A stretch of 64,000 bases of DNA from Pseudooctadecabacter jejudonensis (GCF_900172275.1 NZ_FWFT01000005.1:62001-126000); one strand, 5' to 3'; positions 1 through 8,620 are shown, numbered from the stretch's first letter. A program made the numbers and translations. The notes: a model not told the origin generated them from the letters alone.

Positions 1-210
1 CGTCTCGTCCCCCCCCTCATCGGGGTGGTCTACGGGGGCCAGCCCGTCGCCTTTATCGTGATCCTCCGGATGCTCCAACGCGACCGAATGGCCGGGCTGT
101 TCAAACCAGGTATGCGCGCAGTTTGAGCATTGCACATCACGTCCCCCCTCCGGGATAACGTCATCCGCAACCTCATATTGGGCGCCGCAATTGGGGCAAA
201 TCAGCCGCAT
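1..210 (-). CDS. Zinc-ribbon domain protein (N-terminal part only)
   Basis: Only the first 70 codons are in the window; the gene runs off the left edge. The ATG is at 208-210. The N-terminus MRLICPNCGAQYEV followed by QCSNCAHTW gives two CxxC pairs (Cys5/8 and Cys27/30), the pattern of the MJ0042-type zinc ribbon (zinc_ribbon_4/5 families). After residue 35 the sequence becomes acidic and low in complexity, typical of the linker in these proteins, whose C-terminal half usually carries a membrane segment (not visible here). It is divergent from ftsE, a neighbourhood I know from other Rhodobacterales. Function is unknown; a redox or metal-sensing envelope role is only a guess. Confidence 0.82.
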   Translation of the reverse strand, partial: MRLICPNCGAQYEVADDVIPEGGRDVQCSNCAHTWFEQPGHSVALEHPEDHDKGDGLAPVDHPDEGGDET

Positions 211-377
211 ATCTCGTGTTCCTAGCCTCGGCAGGGCGGGTTATCCCGCTATTGTTGTTCGAAACATACCCCTCAAAAATCCACCGCGCAAAGGTTTTGC
301 AATAAAATCAAGGGGCCTGTTGATTGCATGTAACGCTTCTTTGGGCCAAAACCAAACCAACGAATAAGGACACCCCC

Positions 378-1049
378 GTGATCGAGTTGGACAACGCAGG
401 CTACAGCTACGGCGGCGCGGAGATTTTCTCCGCCCTTGATCTGTCCCTTGCGCCGGGCTCCTTTCATTTTCTCACCGGCCCGTCGGGTGCGGGCAAAACC
501 ACGCTGCTGAAACTCTGCTACGGTGAATTGATCGCCACCGGCGGGCAGGTCCGCCTGTTTGGGCAAGACGCGCGGGCGCTGGGCCGTGATCAGGTCGCCC
601 AGATGCGCCGGCGCATCGGCGTCGTGCATCAGGACTGCCAGTTCCTTGATCATCTGTCGGTCGCCGAAAATATCGCCCTGCCGCTCACCGTGTCGAATCG
701 CGCCGCGCACCCGAATGACGTGACCGACCTGTTGGGCTGGGTCGGGCTGACCCGTCAGGCGAACCAACGCCCGCCCGAGCTGTCGGGCGGTGAACGTCAG
801 CGCGCAGCCCTCGCGCGCGCCGTCATCATGTCGCCCGATGTCATTCTGGCCGATGAACCCACCGGCAATGTCGATTGGGAGATGTCCCAGCGTCTGCTGT
901 CGCTTCTGGTCGAACTCAATAAAATGGGCAAAACCGTTCTGATCGCCACCCACGACCTCAGCCTGATCCGCACCGCGAAATCACAGATCTCCGCCCGTGT
1001 GTTGCGCCTCAAAGATCGCAAACTGCAACTGGCGGGGGCGGATCTATGA
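378..1049 (+). CDS. ftsE: Cell division ATP-binding protein FtsE
   Basis: ABC ATPase of the FtsEX complex, which sits at the division site and uses ATP to activate periplasmic peptidoglycan hydrolases. The 223-residue protein has Walker A GPSGAGKT (34-41), signature LSGGERQR (135-142), Walker B VILADEP (155-161) and a switch TH at 191-192. I chose the GTG at 378 because AAGGA lies 7-8 bases upstream and the protein then begins at the usual first beta strand (IELDNAGYSYGG). An upstream in-frame ATG at 324 would add 18 residues with no family match. It overlaps ftsX by 4 bases (ATGA), so the two are translationally coupled. Confidence 0.95.
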   Translation: MIELDNAGYSYGGAEIFSALDLSLAPGSFHFLTGPSGAGKTTLLKLCYGELIATGGQVRLFGQDARALGRDQVAQMRRRIGVVHQDCQFLDHLSVAENIALPLTVSNRAAHPNDVTDLLGWVGLTRQANQRPPELSGGERQRAALARAVIMSPDVILADEPTGNVDWEMSQRLLSLLVELNKMGKTVLIATHDLSLIRTAKSQISARVLRLKDRKLQLAGADL

Positions 1050-1951
1050 CACCGCGTCTGCAATCCCTCATTGATGCGCTGGCAGGCGACCCGCAGGCCG
1101 ACCGCGCCGTCCCCCCCACCGGCTTCACCGCACGCTTGACCGTGCTGTCCGCCGCCGCGATGGCGTTTCTGGCGGTTTTTGCGCTGGCCCTGTCGCTGGC
1201 CACAGGCCGTTTGGCGGATCGCTGGGCGTCGGAACTGGCGCAAACCTCAACCTTGCGCATTTCCGCCCCCGCAGGCCAGATGGCCGCACAGACGCAGGCA
1301 GCCCTCGCGGTCTTGACCACCACGCCCGGCGTGGCCTCTGCCCGTGCGCTGACAGACGACGAACAACGCGCCCTCCTCGCCCCGTGGTTCGGCCCCGACC
1401 TGCCGATCGAAACCCTGCCCGTCCCGCAACTGATCGAAATCGTCGAAGACAGCGCGGGCTATGACGCCACGGGCTTGCGCGCGCGTCTGTCCGCCGAGGC
1501 CCCGGGCGCTGTGTTGGACGACCACACCCGCTGGCGCGCACCCCTGGTCGAGGCCGCAAGCCGCCTGCGCCTGCTCGGCTTTACGGCCATGGTGCTGATC
1601 GCCGCCGCCACCGCCGCCATGATCACACTTGCCGCCAACGCAGCCCTTGCCGCCAATGCGCAAGTGATCCGCGTCATGCGTCTGGTGGGTGCGCAAGACA
1701 CCTATATCGCCAGCGCTTTTGTGCGTCGCTTCACCCTCCGCGCGCTGATCGGGGCCACGGCGGGCATGGTGCTGGGCACCTTGGCCGTGCTGCTTTTGCC
1801 AAGTACCGATGCGGCAGGCGGGTTCCTTACGGGGCTGGGGTTTCAAGGCTGGCACTGGCTTTGGCCACTGATCATCCCCATACTTGCGGGCGTCGTGGCC
1901 TTCGTCGCAACCCGCCACGCCGCCCTGCGCACGCTTAAGGAACAATCATGA
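1046..1951 (+). CDS. ftsX: Cell division protein FtsX
   Basis: Membrane partner of FtsE. The 301-residue protein has the FtsX layout: a cytoplasmic N-terminus, a first membrane segment around 30-55, a periplasmic domain of about 120 residues (roughly 56-170), then three hydrophobic segments near 173-205, 228-250 and 264-290. The periplasmic domain is the part that contacts hydrolase activators in characterised systems. It overlaps ftsE upstream and plsC downstream by 4 bases each. Identity rests on topology, length and pairing with ftsE, because FtsX sequences diverge strongly. Confidence 0.92.
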   Translation: MTPRLQSLIDALAGDPQADRAVPPTGFTARLTVLSAAAMAFLAVFALALSLATGRLADRWASELAQTSTLRISAPAGQMAAQTQAALAVLTTTPGVASARALTDDEQRALLAPWFGPDLPIETLPVPQLIEIVEDSAGYDATGLRARLSAEAPGAVLDDHTRWRAPLVEAASRLRLLGFTAMVLIAAATAAMITLAANAALAANAQVIRVMRLVGAQDTYIASAFVRRFTLRALIGATAGMVLGTLAVLLLPSTDAAGGFLTGLGFQGWHWLWPLIIPILAGVVAFVATRHAALRTLKEQS

Positions 1952-2691
1952 CATACGCCATTCAATGGATCCGGTCCCTGGCCTTCATCGTGCTGATGTA
2001 CCTGCTGATGGTCCCGTGGGCGATTGTGTTCATGATCCCAGCCATTTTCTCCCGCTCCGCCGCGATCCGCTGCTGCCGGTCTTATTCGCAATGCATCATG
2101 TGGCTGGCCTATCCCATGATCGGCCTGCGATGTGAGGTCCGCGGCACACCGCCCAAGGACGCCTGCCTGATTGCAGCAAAACATCAATCCTTCCTCGACG
2201 TCCTGATGATCTACAGCGCCATCCCCGCAGGGCGCTTCATCATGAAAGACATCCTCAAATACGCCCCCATCGTGGGCCAATTCGGCCTGCGCGTTGGCTG
2301 TATCCCTGTGAAACGCGGCGCACGCGGTGCTGCGATCAAACAGATGCTTGCAGATGTTGAGGCGGGCCGCCTCTTTCCCGGACAGCTGATCATCTACCCG
2401 CAAGGCACCCGCATCGCCCCGGGCGTCAGCGCGCCCTACAAAATTGGCACAGGCGTGCTCTACCGTGAGATGGATCAAACCTGTGTACCGGTGGCGGCCA
2501 ACGTCGGTGTGTTCTGGCCAAAGCGCGGCATCTACCGCGCGCCGGGCACAGCCGTGGTGGAATTTCTGCCCCCCATCGCGCCGGGCCTGTCGGTTGAAGA
2601 CTTCATGGCGCACCTGGAAACCGCCATCGAAACTCGCTCAAACGCCCTGATGGTTGAGGCCGGCTTTACTGCGATTGAGGACAGCAAATGA
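1948..2691 (+). CDS. plsC: 1-acyl-sn-glycerol-3-phosphate acyltransferase
   Basis: Transfers an acyl chain to lysophosphatidic acid to make phosphatidic acid for membrane phospholipids. The 247-residue protein has an N-terminal hydrophobic segment (about 10-33) and the catalytic HX4D motif HQSFLD (His79, Asp84). The substrate-binding motif, usually FPEGTR, reads YPQGTR at 150-155, so the usual acidic residue is Gln. It overlaps ftsX and the next gene by 4 bases, which places it in the ftsEX operon and links lipid synthesis with division genes. Family assignment is firm; exact acyl donor preference cannot be read from the sequence. Confidence 0.92.
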   Translation: MTYAIQWIRSLAFIVLMYLLMVPWAIVFMIPAIFSRSAAIRCCRSYSQCIMWLAYPMIGLRCEVRGTPPKDACLIAAKHQSFLDVLMIYSAIPAGRFIMKDILKYAPIVGQFGLRVGCIPVKRGARGAAIKQMLADVEAGRLFPGQLIIYPQGTRIAPGVSAPYKIGTGVLYREMDQTCVPVAANVGVFWPKRGIYRAPGTAVVEFLPPIAPGLSVEDFMAHLETAIETRSNALMVEAGFTAIEDSK

Positions 2692-3284
2692 CCGTCACCA
2701 CCATCGCTGAACTTGAGGCGCTTTATGACGTCGCCGTGCCTGCCTCCCTTGATAAGGTCGTCACCCGCATCACCCCAAGCTATGCCGCTTGGATCGATGC
2801 GGCACGGTTCTGCATCCTAACCACCGTCGGACCCGAAGGCACCGATGGCTCCCCCCGCGGCGACACCGGCCCCGTGGTGCGCCGCGTGGACGACCGCACG
2901 CTGCATCTGCCTGACTGGCGCGGCAACAATCGCATCGACAGTCTGCGCAACATCGTACGCGATGGGCGTGTCAGCCTGATGTTGATGGTGCCGGGCAACA
3001 GCAACGTCATCCGCATCAATGGCACCGCCGTGCTGTCGGCGGACGAGGACGTCACGCAGACATTTGAACAGCGCGGCAAACACCCTAAATCCGTGATCAT
3101 AATCACCGTGGCCGAAGCGTATTTTCAATGCGCCAAAGCCATCATGCGGTCCGATCTGTGGACCGCAGACCCGGTGACAGGCCTGCCCACCGCAGGCGAT
3201 ATGATCAAGGAACAGAAGGCAGAATTTGACGGCAAATCCTACGACGAGGGCTACGCCGAATATGCCAAGACACGGATGTGGTAG
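2688..3284 (+). CDS. PPOX-class FMN-binding flavoprotein (DR_2398/MSMEG_1061-like)
   Basis: The 198-residue protein has the split-barrel fold of the pyridoxamine-5-phosphate-oxidase-like flavoproteins. I see the first strand with ILTTVGPEGTDGSPRGD near 43-60, then LHLPDWRGNNRIDSLRNI and a C-terminal helix ending in YAEYAKTRMW, all typical of the roughly 200-residue PPOX subgroup rather than of true PdxH. It overlaps plsC by 4 bases and is three bases from the next gene. The substrate is unknown; an FMN-dependent oxidoreductase is the limit of what can be claimed. Confidence 0.85.
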   Translation: MTVTTIAELEALYDVAVPASLDKVVTRITPSYAAWIDAARFCILTTVGPEGTDGSPRGDTGPVVRRVDDRTLHLPDWRGNNRIDSLRNIVRDGRVSLMLMVPGNSNVIRINGTAVLSADEDVTQTFEQRGKHPKSVIIITVAEAYFQCAKAIMRSDLWTADPVTGLPTAGDMIKEQKAEFDGKSYDEGYAEYAKTRMW

Positions 3285-3287
3285 CCC

Positions 3288-3836
3288 ATGAAACGTTGGG
3301 GTTTTTTGACAGGGGCTGTACTGGCCGCCATCGGAGTGTGGCTGTTTTACGCCCTGACCGAAGTCACCGATAAGAACCGTCTGGCGCGCATCTTGGCCGA
3401 TCACTGCCTGCCCTACGTTCACACCGGCACCGATCCCTTTGCGGACACCGGCCGCGCGCCCGGGGTCTATGACACCACGCCAACGGCCAGCCTGACCAAC
3501 GGCGGCATCCGTATCCTCGATGACGGTCGATTCACGGCTGTCTGGGGGGAGGCGTCGGACGAAGGTGTGCGCTTGCGTCTGTGTACCCTAGAGGCCGCAG
3601 GACCCGCAGGGTTCAGCATCGCGCCTGCGTCTTTCGTGCCAAGCATCACGGCGCAGCTCAGCACCACAAAACCCCTCGTGCCCGACACGCAAGCCCTGCC
3701 CGAAGGCACTGCAACGCTGGTCTGGTCCACCCCGGATATGCCGCCCAACACGGCCTACCGCGCGCTTGCCATTACCACGCGCAGCGGTGCGGCGGCGACG
3801 CTTCAGTCGCTCACCCTGATCGACACGATAAACTAA
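3288..3836 (+). CDS. Conserved unknown membrane-anchored protein
   Basis: I do not recognise a family. The 182-residue protein has one N-terminal hydrophobic segment (about 5-24, GFLTGAVLAAIGVWLFYAL) preceded by KR, so it is either an anchored periplasmic protein or has an uncleaved signal. The rest is a soluble, beta-rich domain with two cysteines (LADHCLPY and LRLCTLE), which could form a disulfide. It starts 3 bases after the PPOX gene and ends 3 bases before the next gene, so it belongs to the ftsE operon. An envelope role is inferred from the anchor and operon only. Confidence 0.75.
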   Translation: MKRWGFLTGAVLAAIGVWLFYALTEVTDKNRLARILADHCLPYVHTGTDPFADTGRAPGVYDTTPTASLTNGGIRILDDGRFTAVWGEASDEGVRLRLCTLEAAGPAGFSIAPASFVPSITAQLSTTKPLVPDTQALPEGTATLVWSTPDMPPNTAYRALAITTRSGAAATLQSLTLIDTIN

Positions 3837-3839
3837 GCC

Positions 3840-4556
3840 ATGCGCCTGCCATGGCAGCAATCGGACTTGCACCCCCACGCCCTGTCCCTGACCGAAGACG
3901 CGCTGGACCGGCCCGATTTCGCTGCGGCTCTTGCTGCCGATCTGGCCGCCTTCAACCCGCCGCCCGTTATCCACCGCTACCGCATCGTCGCCCGTCAAGG
4001 TCAGGCAGTACCCGTGCTGATCACCGCAGGCTTCACGGCCACCCGCCTTACCCAGATCATCCAGCTGCCACTGGATCTGCACAGCCACCCCGCGCTCACG
4101 TCGCCCCTGCCGGACCACATAAACGCCCACTGGTTCACGCCGACCGAACGCGCCCCTTGGGACGATTGGGTCACCGCACACTGGCGCCACTACCGCGCCA
4201 CGCATCAAACCAATCCGCCGCGTATCCCTGACACCGGCTTGCGCGATATCTTTGCAGGTCCCGACCTCGTCGCAGGCCTCGCCCTGCGCGACGGCCCCCA
4301 AGGCCGCACCCGCGCGTTTGCCAGCCTCCGCGACGACCAGGACATCGGCTGGATAGGCGGCGCACCCCCCCTCATTCCATATGCATTGTCCGCCTGCCTG
4401 CGCCGCGCCATCTCGATCGGCTGGACCCACGCCACACTTGAGGTCGACGATGACGATCACCCGCTTTGGGCCCTCGCAGAGCAGCTCGGCCATCCTCCCA
4501 CAGACACCTTCGTCACATGGCAGAAAGAACGCTCAGGCCTGCCCCACACGCACTAG
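3840..4556 (+). CDS. Probable GNAT-like acetyltransferase
   Basis: A 238-residue protein closing the ftsE operon. The C-terminal part (about 150-225) looks like a GNAT core: a strand with GLALRDGPQGRTRAFASL, a helix ALSACLRRAISIGWTHATLEVD, then HPLWALAEQLGHPPTDTFVTWQKE, which resembles the usual end of GNAT domains. The acetyl-CoA loop Q/RxxGxG/A is not clear, so the call is tentative. The N-terminal 100 residues could be a second degenerate domain. The substrate is unknown. It is followed by repetitive DNA at 4557-4660 and a convergent gene. Confidence 0.6.
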   Translation: MRLPWQQSDLHPHALSLTEDALDRPDFAAALAADLAAFNPPPVIHRYRIVARQGQAVPVLITAGFTATRLTQIIQLPLDLHSHPALTSPLPDHINAHWFTPTERAPWDDWVTAHWRHYRATHQTNPPRIPDTGLRDIFAGPDLVAGLALRDGPQGRTRAFASLRDDQDIGWIGGAPPLIPYALSACLRRAISIGWTHATLEVDDDDHPLWALAEQLGHPPTDTFVTWQKERSGLPHTH

Positions 4557-4612
4557 GCTTCTTTGGGTCCCAAATACCTCGGGGGAGGCCGCAGGCCGGG
4601 GGCAGAGCCCCC
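4557..4612 (-). repeat. Intergenic GC-hairpin element, copy D
   Basis: Read on the minus strand, this contains GCCTCCCCCGAGGTATTT followed by GGGACCCAAAGAAG. It is a cousin of the elements at 8621-8694, 13508-13585 and 32581-32618, which share the pattern gcctccggcgg-nn-tattt-(a-rich end). Such short gene-end elements are common in Rhodobacterales genomes. The mini-palindrome cctcgggggagg could act as a weak transcription stop. Confidence 0.6.
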
Positions 4613-4660
4613 TAAAAACATCAGCAAGGCAGAGTCCCCTAAAAACATCAGCACGGCAGC
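4602..4660. repeat. 27-bp tandem repeat, 2.2 copies
   Basis: Two adjacent 27-base units begin at 4602 and 4629, share the core cccctaaaaacatcagca and differ at two positions, followed by a truncated third unit from 4656. They lie between the convergent 3840-4556 and 4685-5188 genes. The repeat is noncoding by context; no protein reading is convincing. Confidence 0.75.
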
Positions 4661-4684
4661 GCCCCTCAACAAACCCAAGCAGCC

Positions 4685-5188
4685 TCAACTCAGCGGGCAG
4701 TCGGCCACATCCACGGACACAACGACAAACACCTCCGGCCCATACTCAAGGCCGCCCACATCCACAAACAACCGCGCCCCCTCCACAAAGATCGCGCCTT
4801 CCCCCAACGTCACAGTCGAAGTCTCGATGTCCTGCTCGGCGCCATTGAACAGCACGCATTCCGTCAGAAAATCCAAAACATAGCCATTGAACGCAGGTTC
4901 CGGAAACTCACCCGACACAGTGTCGGGGTAGGTCAGGATGATTTGCCGGTCGCGGATGTCGATGATGGCGGGCACAATGTCCCACCCGTTTTGCGACCCT
5001 TCCGGGCCCAGCCCGTATTCAATCCCGTGACCCACTTGTGCCGGATGGCGTTCGCCCACGTAAATCGGCGCATCGGGGTCATCATAGGCCAATGCGCCAA
5101 ACGTCACCGTGCGGTCCATCAACCCGCCCGCGTGTGCCGCACCACCGATAAGCGCGCAAAGCGCAAAGAGCGCCGCGCGCAAGATCAA
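4685..5188 (-). CDS. Small secreted protein of unknown function
   Basis: The 167-residue product starts with a clear Sec signal ([21 protein letters not shown], cleavage expected after AHA at 20). The mature part is acidic and beta-rich with two cysteines (TECVLF and VADCPLS) that may pair. The start codon is TTG at 5186-5188, overlapping the accA stop as TTGA, so translation is probably coupled to accA. No later Met retains the signal peptide. I do not recognise the family; it is presumably periplasmic. Confidence 0.75.
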   Translation of the reverse strand: MILRAALFALCALIGGAAHAGGLMDRTVTFGALAYDDPDAPIYVGERHPAQVGHGIEYGLGPEGSQNGWDIVPAIIDIRDRQIILTYPDTVSGEFPEPAFNGYVLDFLTECVLFNGAEQDIETSTVTLGEGAIFVEGARLFVDVGGLEYGPEVFVVVSVDVADCPLS

Positions 5189-6141
5189 GCAGCCAGACCC
5201 TTCTGACCCAGATCAAGGTATTTTTTACGACGTGCGGCGGTCCGGTCCTTACCGGTGTCCAGCTCCGCCAGCATTTCACCAATGGCGGCCCCGACATTGG
5301 CAATCGTCTCGTCCTTGTTGCGGTGCGCCCCGCCCATGGGTTCGTCGATGATACGGTCACACACACCCAACTGGTGCAGCTCCTGCGCGGTCAGACGCAA
5401 GGCCTCCGCCGCTTCGCGCATCTTCTCTGCGTCCTTCCACAGGATCGACGCGCAGCCCTCGGGTGAGATCACCGAATACACCGAATGGGCCAGCATCGCC
5501 ACACGGTCCGCCGTGGCAAAGGCCACAGCCCCGCCAGATCCGCCCTCACCGATGATCACCGACACCAATGGCACACGCAGCTGCAAACATTTCTGCGTGG
5601 ACCGCGCAATTGCCTCAGATTGGCCGCGCTCTTCTGCGCCCTTGCCCGGAAATGCGCCGGGCGTGTCGACCAGTGTGATCACGGGCAGGCCAAACCGGTC
5701 GGCCATATCCATCAGGCGGATCGCCTTGCGATAGCCTTCGGGGCGCGCCATGCCGAAATTGCGCTCGATCCGGCTTTTGGTGTCATTGCCCTTTTCATGG
5801 CCGATGACCATCACAGGCTTTCCGTCAAACCGTGCCAGGCCCCCCATGACCGCGTGGTCATCGGCAAAATTCCGGTCGCCCGCCAGCGGGGTATATTCCG
5901 TAAAAAGCGTGCTGATGTAATCCTTGCAGTGGGGCCGGTCTGCGTGACGGGCCACAAGACATTTCCGCCACGGCGTCAGGGTGGTGTACATTTGCTGCAG
6001 CAGGTCGGCGGCTTTTTTGTCCAGCGCCTGCGCCTCATCCTCGATGTCCATTTCCTCGTTCGCCCGCGCCATGGCCCGCAACTCAGCCGCCTTGCCTTCA
6101 ATCTCGGCCAGCGGTTTTTCAAAATCGAGGTAGTTGGTCAT
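5185..6141 (-). CDS. accA: Acetyl-CoA carboxylase carboxyltransferase subunit alpha
   Basis: Alpha subunit of the carboxyltransferase that transfers CO2 from carboxybiotin to acetyl-CoA, the first committed step of fatty acid synthesis. From the ATG at 6139-6141 the protein is 318 residues, the normal family length, beginning [15 protein letters not shown]. It contains [29 protein letters not shown] and [12 protein letters not shown], all hallmarks of AccA. The frame stays open to 6387, but those codons are the leader, with a tandem GCGACAGG array at 6209-6265. The downstream gene overlaps its stop codon. Confidence 0.97.
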   Translation of the reverse strand: MTNYLDFEKPLAEIEGKAAELRAMARANEEMDIEDEAQALDKKAADLLQQMYTTLTPWRKCLVARHADRPHCKDYISTLFTEYTPLAGDRNFADDHAVMGGLARFDGKPVMVIGHEKGNDTKSRIERNFGMARPEGYRKAIRLMDMADRFGLPVITLVDTPGAFPGKGAEERGQSEAIARSTQKCLQLRVPLVSVIIGEGGSGGAVAFATADRVAMLAHSVYSVISPEGCASILWKDAEKMREAAEALRLTAQELHQLGVCDRIIDEPMGGAHRNKDETIANVGAAIGEMLAELDTGKDRTAARRKKYLDLGQKGLAA

Positions 6142-6208
6142 CCGTCGTGCCCTTCGCGTTCTTTTCCCCGATATAGGGCGCGAAAGGGCATAATTGCAAT
6201 GCGCCAGT

Positions 6209-6265
6209 GCGACAGGCCAATGCGACAGGCCCGTGCGACAGGCCCGTGCCAGCGGCACCTGTCGC
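6209..6265. repeat. 13-bp-period GCGACAGG array with hairpin upstream of accA
   Basis: GCGACAGG occurs at 6209-6216, 6222-6229 and 6235-6242, exactly 13 bases apart, and its inverse CCTGTCGC is at 6258-6265. The third copy and the inverse can form an 8-bp stem, extended by TGCC/GGCA. It lies 70-125 bases upstream of the accA start in the 280-base mcl1-accA gap. It could be an operator array, a leader hairpin or a mcl1 terminator lacking a T tract. Confidence 0.6.
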
Positions 6266-6421
6266 AGCGCGGTCGTTTCGCCAAAGGGTCTCTCCCGTCC
6301 GGCGCCTCCGCTGTCCTGCGGTGTATAGACTGGGTGTGTTCGCAAAACAGCCCCAGCGGCAGTTGCGCCAAATCCCCCATGGCGCAAAATCTTTGCAAGC
6401 GTTAAACTTTTGCGGGCGGTG

Positions 6422-7381
6422 TCAGCGTCCCGCGATCATGTCGGATTGTTTAACAATCACGTCCGCCTGCTTGATGCTTGCAATGTCCACTAAACGGCCT
6501 TTGTAAACGGTCGCGCCCTCACCGCGGGCCTTGGCCTCTTCCATGGCGGCAAGGATTTCACGGGCCTCGGCAACGGCATCGTCGGATGGGGTAAACACCT
6601 CATTGGCCAACGCGATCTGTTTTGGATGGATCGCCCATTTGCCGACCATGCCCAAGGTGGCCGACCGGCGCGCCTGCGCACGGTAGCCTTCATCATCGCT
6701 GAAATCACCAAACGGCCCATCGACGGGCAGCACGCCGTGGGTCCGGCACGCCGCGACTATAGCCGTCTGCGCCCAATGCCACGGATCGCTGTAGTGGCGC
6801 GTCTCGCCCTGCAACATGTAGTAATTGTCCTGCGTGCCCCCGATGCCCGTCGTCTGCATCCCCATGGACGCCGCAAAATCTGCAGCCCCCAGTGACATGG
6901 CCGCCATCCGCGGGCTGGACGCCGCGATCTCTTCCACATGGGCGATGCCTGCCGCGCTTTCGATGATCACTTCGAAGGTTATTTTTTTGGATCGGCCTTT
7001 TGCGGCCTCAATTGCCGTGACCAGCGCGTCGACGGCGTAAACGTCCGCCGCGCAGCCCACTTTGGGGATCATGATCTGGTCCAGCCGCTCCCCCGCCTGT
7101 TCCATCACATCCACCACGTCGCGGTACCAATAGGGGGTGTCCAATCCGTTGATCCGCACGCTGACGGTCTTGGTGCCCCAATCGACGGTGTTGATCGCCT
7201 CGATCACATTGGCACGGGCCGTGTCTTTGTCCGTGGGGCTGACGCTGTCCTCCAGATCCAGATTGACCACATCCGCTGCCGACGCCGCCATCTTTTCAAA
7301 CAGCTTTGTGTTTGATCCAGGTCCGAACAGCTGGCAGCGATTCGGGCGGGCAAGGGGGCTGGGTTGCAGGCGGAAGGACAT
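6422..7381 (-). CDS. mcl1: L-malyl-CoA/beta-methylmalyl-CoA lyase
   Basis: Reversible C-C lyase of the ethylmalonyl-CoA pathway and related routes: beta-methylmalyl-CoA to glyoxylate plus propionyl-CoA, and malyl-CoA to glyoxylate plus acetyl-CoA. The 319-residue protein matches the HpcH/HpaI/CitE aldolase family and, as I remember it, Rhodobacter Mcl1 nearly throughout: [77 protein letters not shown] and [17 protein letters not shown]. The ATG at 7379-7381 has GAGGT upstream; a GTG two codons earlier is less likely. Transcribed toward accA and divergent from dgcN, with a 229-base shared regulatory region. Confidence 0.95.
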   Translation of the reverse strand: MSFRLQPSPLARPNRCQLFGPGSNTKLFEKMAASAADVVNLDLEDSVSPTDKDTARANVIEAINTVDWGTKTVSVRINGLDTPYWYRDVVDVMEQAGERLDQIMIPKVGCAADVYAVDALVTAIEAAKGRSKKITFEVIIESAAGIAHVEEIAASSPRMAAMSLGAADFAASMGMQTTGIGGTQDNYYMLQGETRHYSDPWHWAQTAIVAACRTHGVLPVDGPFGDFSDDEGYRAQARRSATLGMVGKWAIHPKQIALANEVFTPSDDAVAEAREILAAMEEAKARGEGATVYKGRLVDIASIKQADVIVKQSDMIAGR

Positions 7382-7441
7382 AGGCACCTCAAATCGGCTG
7401 GGTAATGATGTTTCGCGTCAGGTTTCGCCAGCAATAGATTG

Positions 7442-7518
7442 TTGCGCAATATGCTGCAAGCGCGAATTCGCAACCGCAGCAACGCGAAAATCTCTCGCAA
7501 ACATGTTTGTTTCTGCAA
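7442..7518. promoter_or_regulatory. Phased GCAA half-sites between mcl1 and dgcN
   Basis: The AT-richer divergent intergenic region holds GCAA words at 7446, 7456, 7470, 7479, 7497 and 7515, several within small palindromes: TTGCGCAA (7442-7449), GCGAATTCGC (7462-7471) and CAAACATGTTTG (7498-7509). This density of GCAA/TTGC half-sites recalls TTTGCAAA-type operators of acyl-CoA-responsive regulators (RamB/ScfR class), which would fit mcl1. Regulator identity is an inference. Confidence 0.4.
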
Positions 7519-7610
7519 AAATATCCTGATTATTTTGAAAAATACTGAAAACTCGGCACATTATTCCCCCAAACCTATCCCAATTTGTGCGAAACGAATT
7601 GGAGACTGCT

Positions 7611-8612
7611 ATGATTCCCACACCCTACCTTTTGTTCCTTGGCGATGCCCCAGATCAACTTGCCGCAAAGGTGGCGCAAGGCATCAAGGACTGGCGTCCG
7701 GAAAATGCCGTTGGCCAATTGCGCCTGCCCGGGTGTGGCGCTGATGTTGGTCTGACAGACATGACGCTGGAGGAGGCGAAAGAGGCGGGTGCTCAGACGC
7801 TTGTCATCGGGGTTGCCAACCGTGGTGGCGTGATCAGCCAGGCCTGGAAAGAGGTTTTGGTGAAGGCGCTTGAGATGGGCTATGACCTCGCCTCTGGCTT
7901 GCACAACTTGCTGCGTGACGAAAACGATCTTGTGGCCGCGGCGAAGGTCAATGGTCGGACCCTGCACGACGTGCGCATCCCGTCCGTGGCCTATCCGATT
8001 GCCAACGGTGTGAAACGGTCGGGCAAGCGGTGCTTGGCTGTTGGTACGGATTGTTCGGTTGGTAAGATGTATACGGGCCTTGCGATGGACGCAGAGATGC
8101 GCAAGCGCGGTATGAAATCCACATTCCGTCCGACAGGCCAGACGGGCATTCTGATCACAGGTGGCGGCGTGCCGTTGGACGCGGTAGTGGCAGACTTCAT
8201 GGCGGGCGCGGTTGAGTATCTGACCCCCGATAATGACGATGATCACTGGGATCACATCGAAGGGCAGGGCAGCCTGTATCATGTCAGCTATTCCGGTGTG
8301 ACGATGGCCTTGGTCCACGGTGGCCAGCCTGATGCCCTCGTGCTGAGCCATGAGCCCACCCGTGCGCACATGCGCGGTCTGCCTGATTATCAGCAACCAT
8401 CACTGGAAGATCTGCGCGACACTGCGCTGGCCATGGCGCGGGTTGCCAATCCGGCCTGTCAGGTGATCGGCATTTCCGTGAACACCCAGCATCTGTCAGA
8501 GGATGAGGCGACGGCCTATTTGAAAGAGGTCGAAGACCGCATGGGTCTGCCGACGGTGGATCCGTTCCGCCATGGGGCCGGACGGCTGGTCGACGCGCTG
8601 GAAGGCCTGTAA
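7611..8612 (+). CDS. dgcN: D-glutamate N-acetyltransferase-like protein (DUF1611)
   Basis: The 333-residue protein is a full-length DUF1611 member: an N-terminal Rossmann-like domain (1-130) and a C-terminal P-loop domain with GTDCSVGK at 145-152, FRPTGQTGILITGGGVPLDAVVADF and LVLSHEPTR. DUF1611 proteins include DgcN, which acetylates D-glutamate to N-acetyl-D-glutamate in marine bacteria. The very next gene is the partner racemase, which makes this reading specific. The ATG at 7611 follows TTGGAG; the open frame upstream to 7587 adds only eight residues. First gene of a three-gene plus-strand D-amino-acid module. Confidence 0.88.
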   Translation: MIPTPYLLFLGDAPDQLAAKVAQGIKDWRPENAVGQLRLPGCGADVGLTDMTLEEAKEAGAQTLVIGVANRGGVISQAWKEVLVKALEMGYDLASGLHNLLRDENDLVAAAKVNGRTLHDVRIPSVAYPIANGVKRSGKRCLAVGTDCSVGKMYTGLAMDAEMRKRGMKSTFRPTGQTGILITGGGVPLDAVVADFMAGAVEYLTPDNDDDHWDHIEGQGSLYHVSYSGVTMALVHGGQPDALVLSHEPTRAHMRGLPDYQQPSLEDLRDTALAMARVANPACQVIGISVNTQHLSEDEATAYLKEVEDRMGLPTVDPFRHGAGRLVDALEGL

Positions 8613-8620
8613 CCTGCGCG

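Noticed and set aside
3581-4231. Open frame of about 216 codons overlapping the unknown and GNAT-like genes
   Set aside because: Composition is dominated by Arg/Pro/His from out-of-frame reading; the two genes it overlaps have proper starts and spacing.
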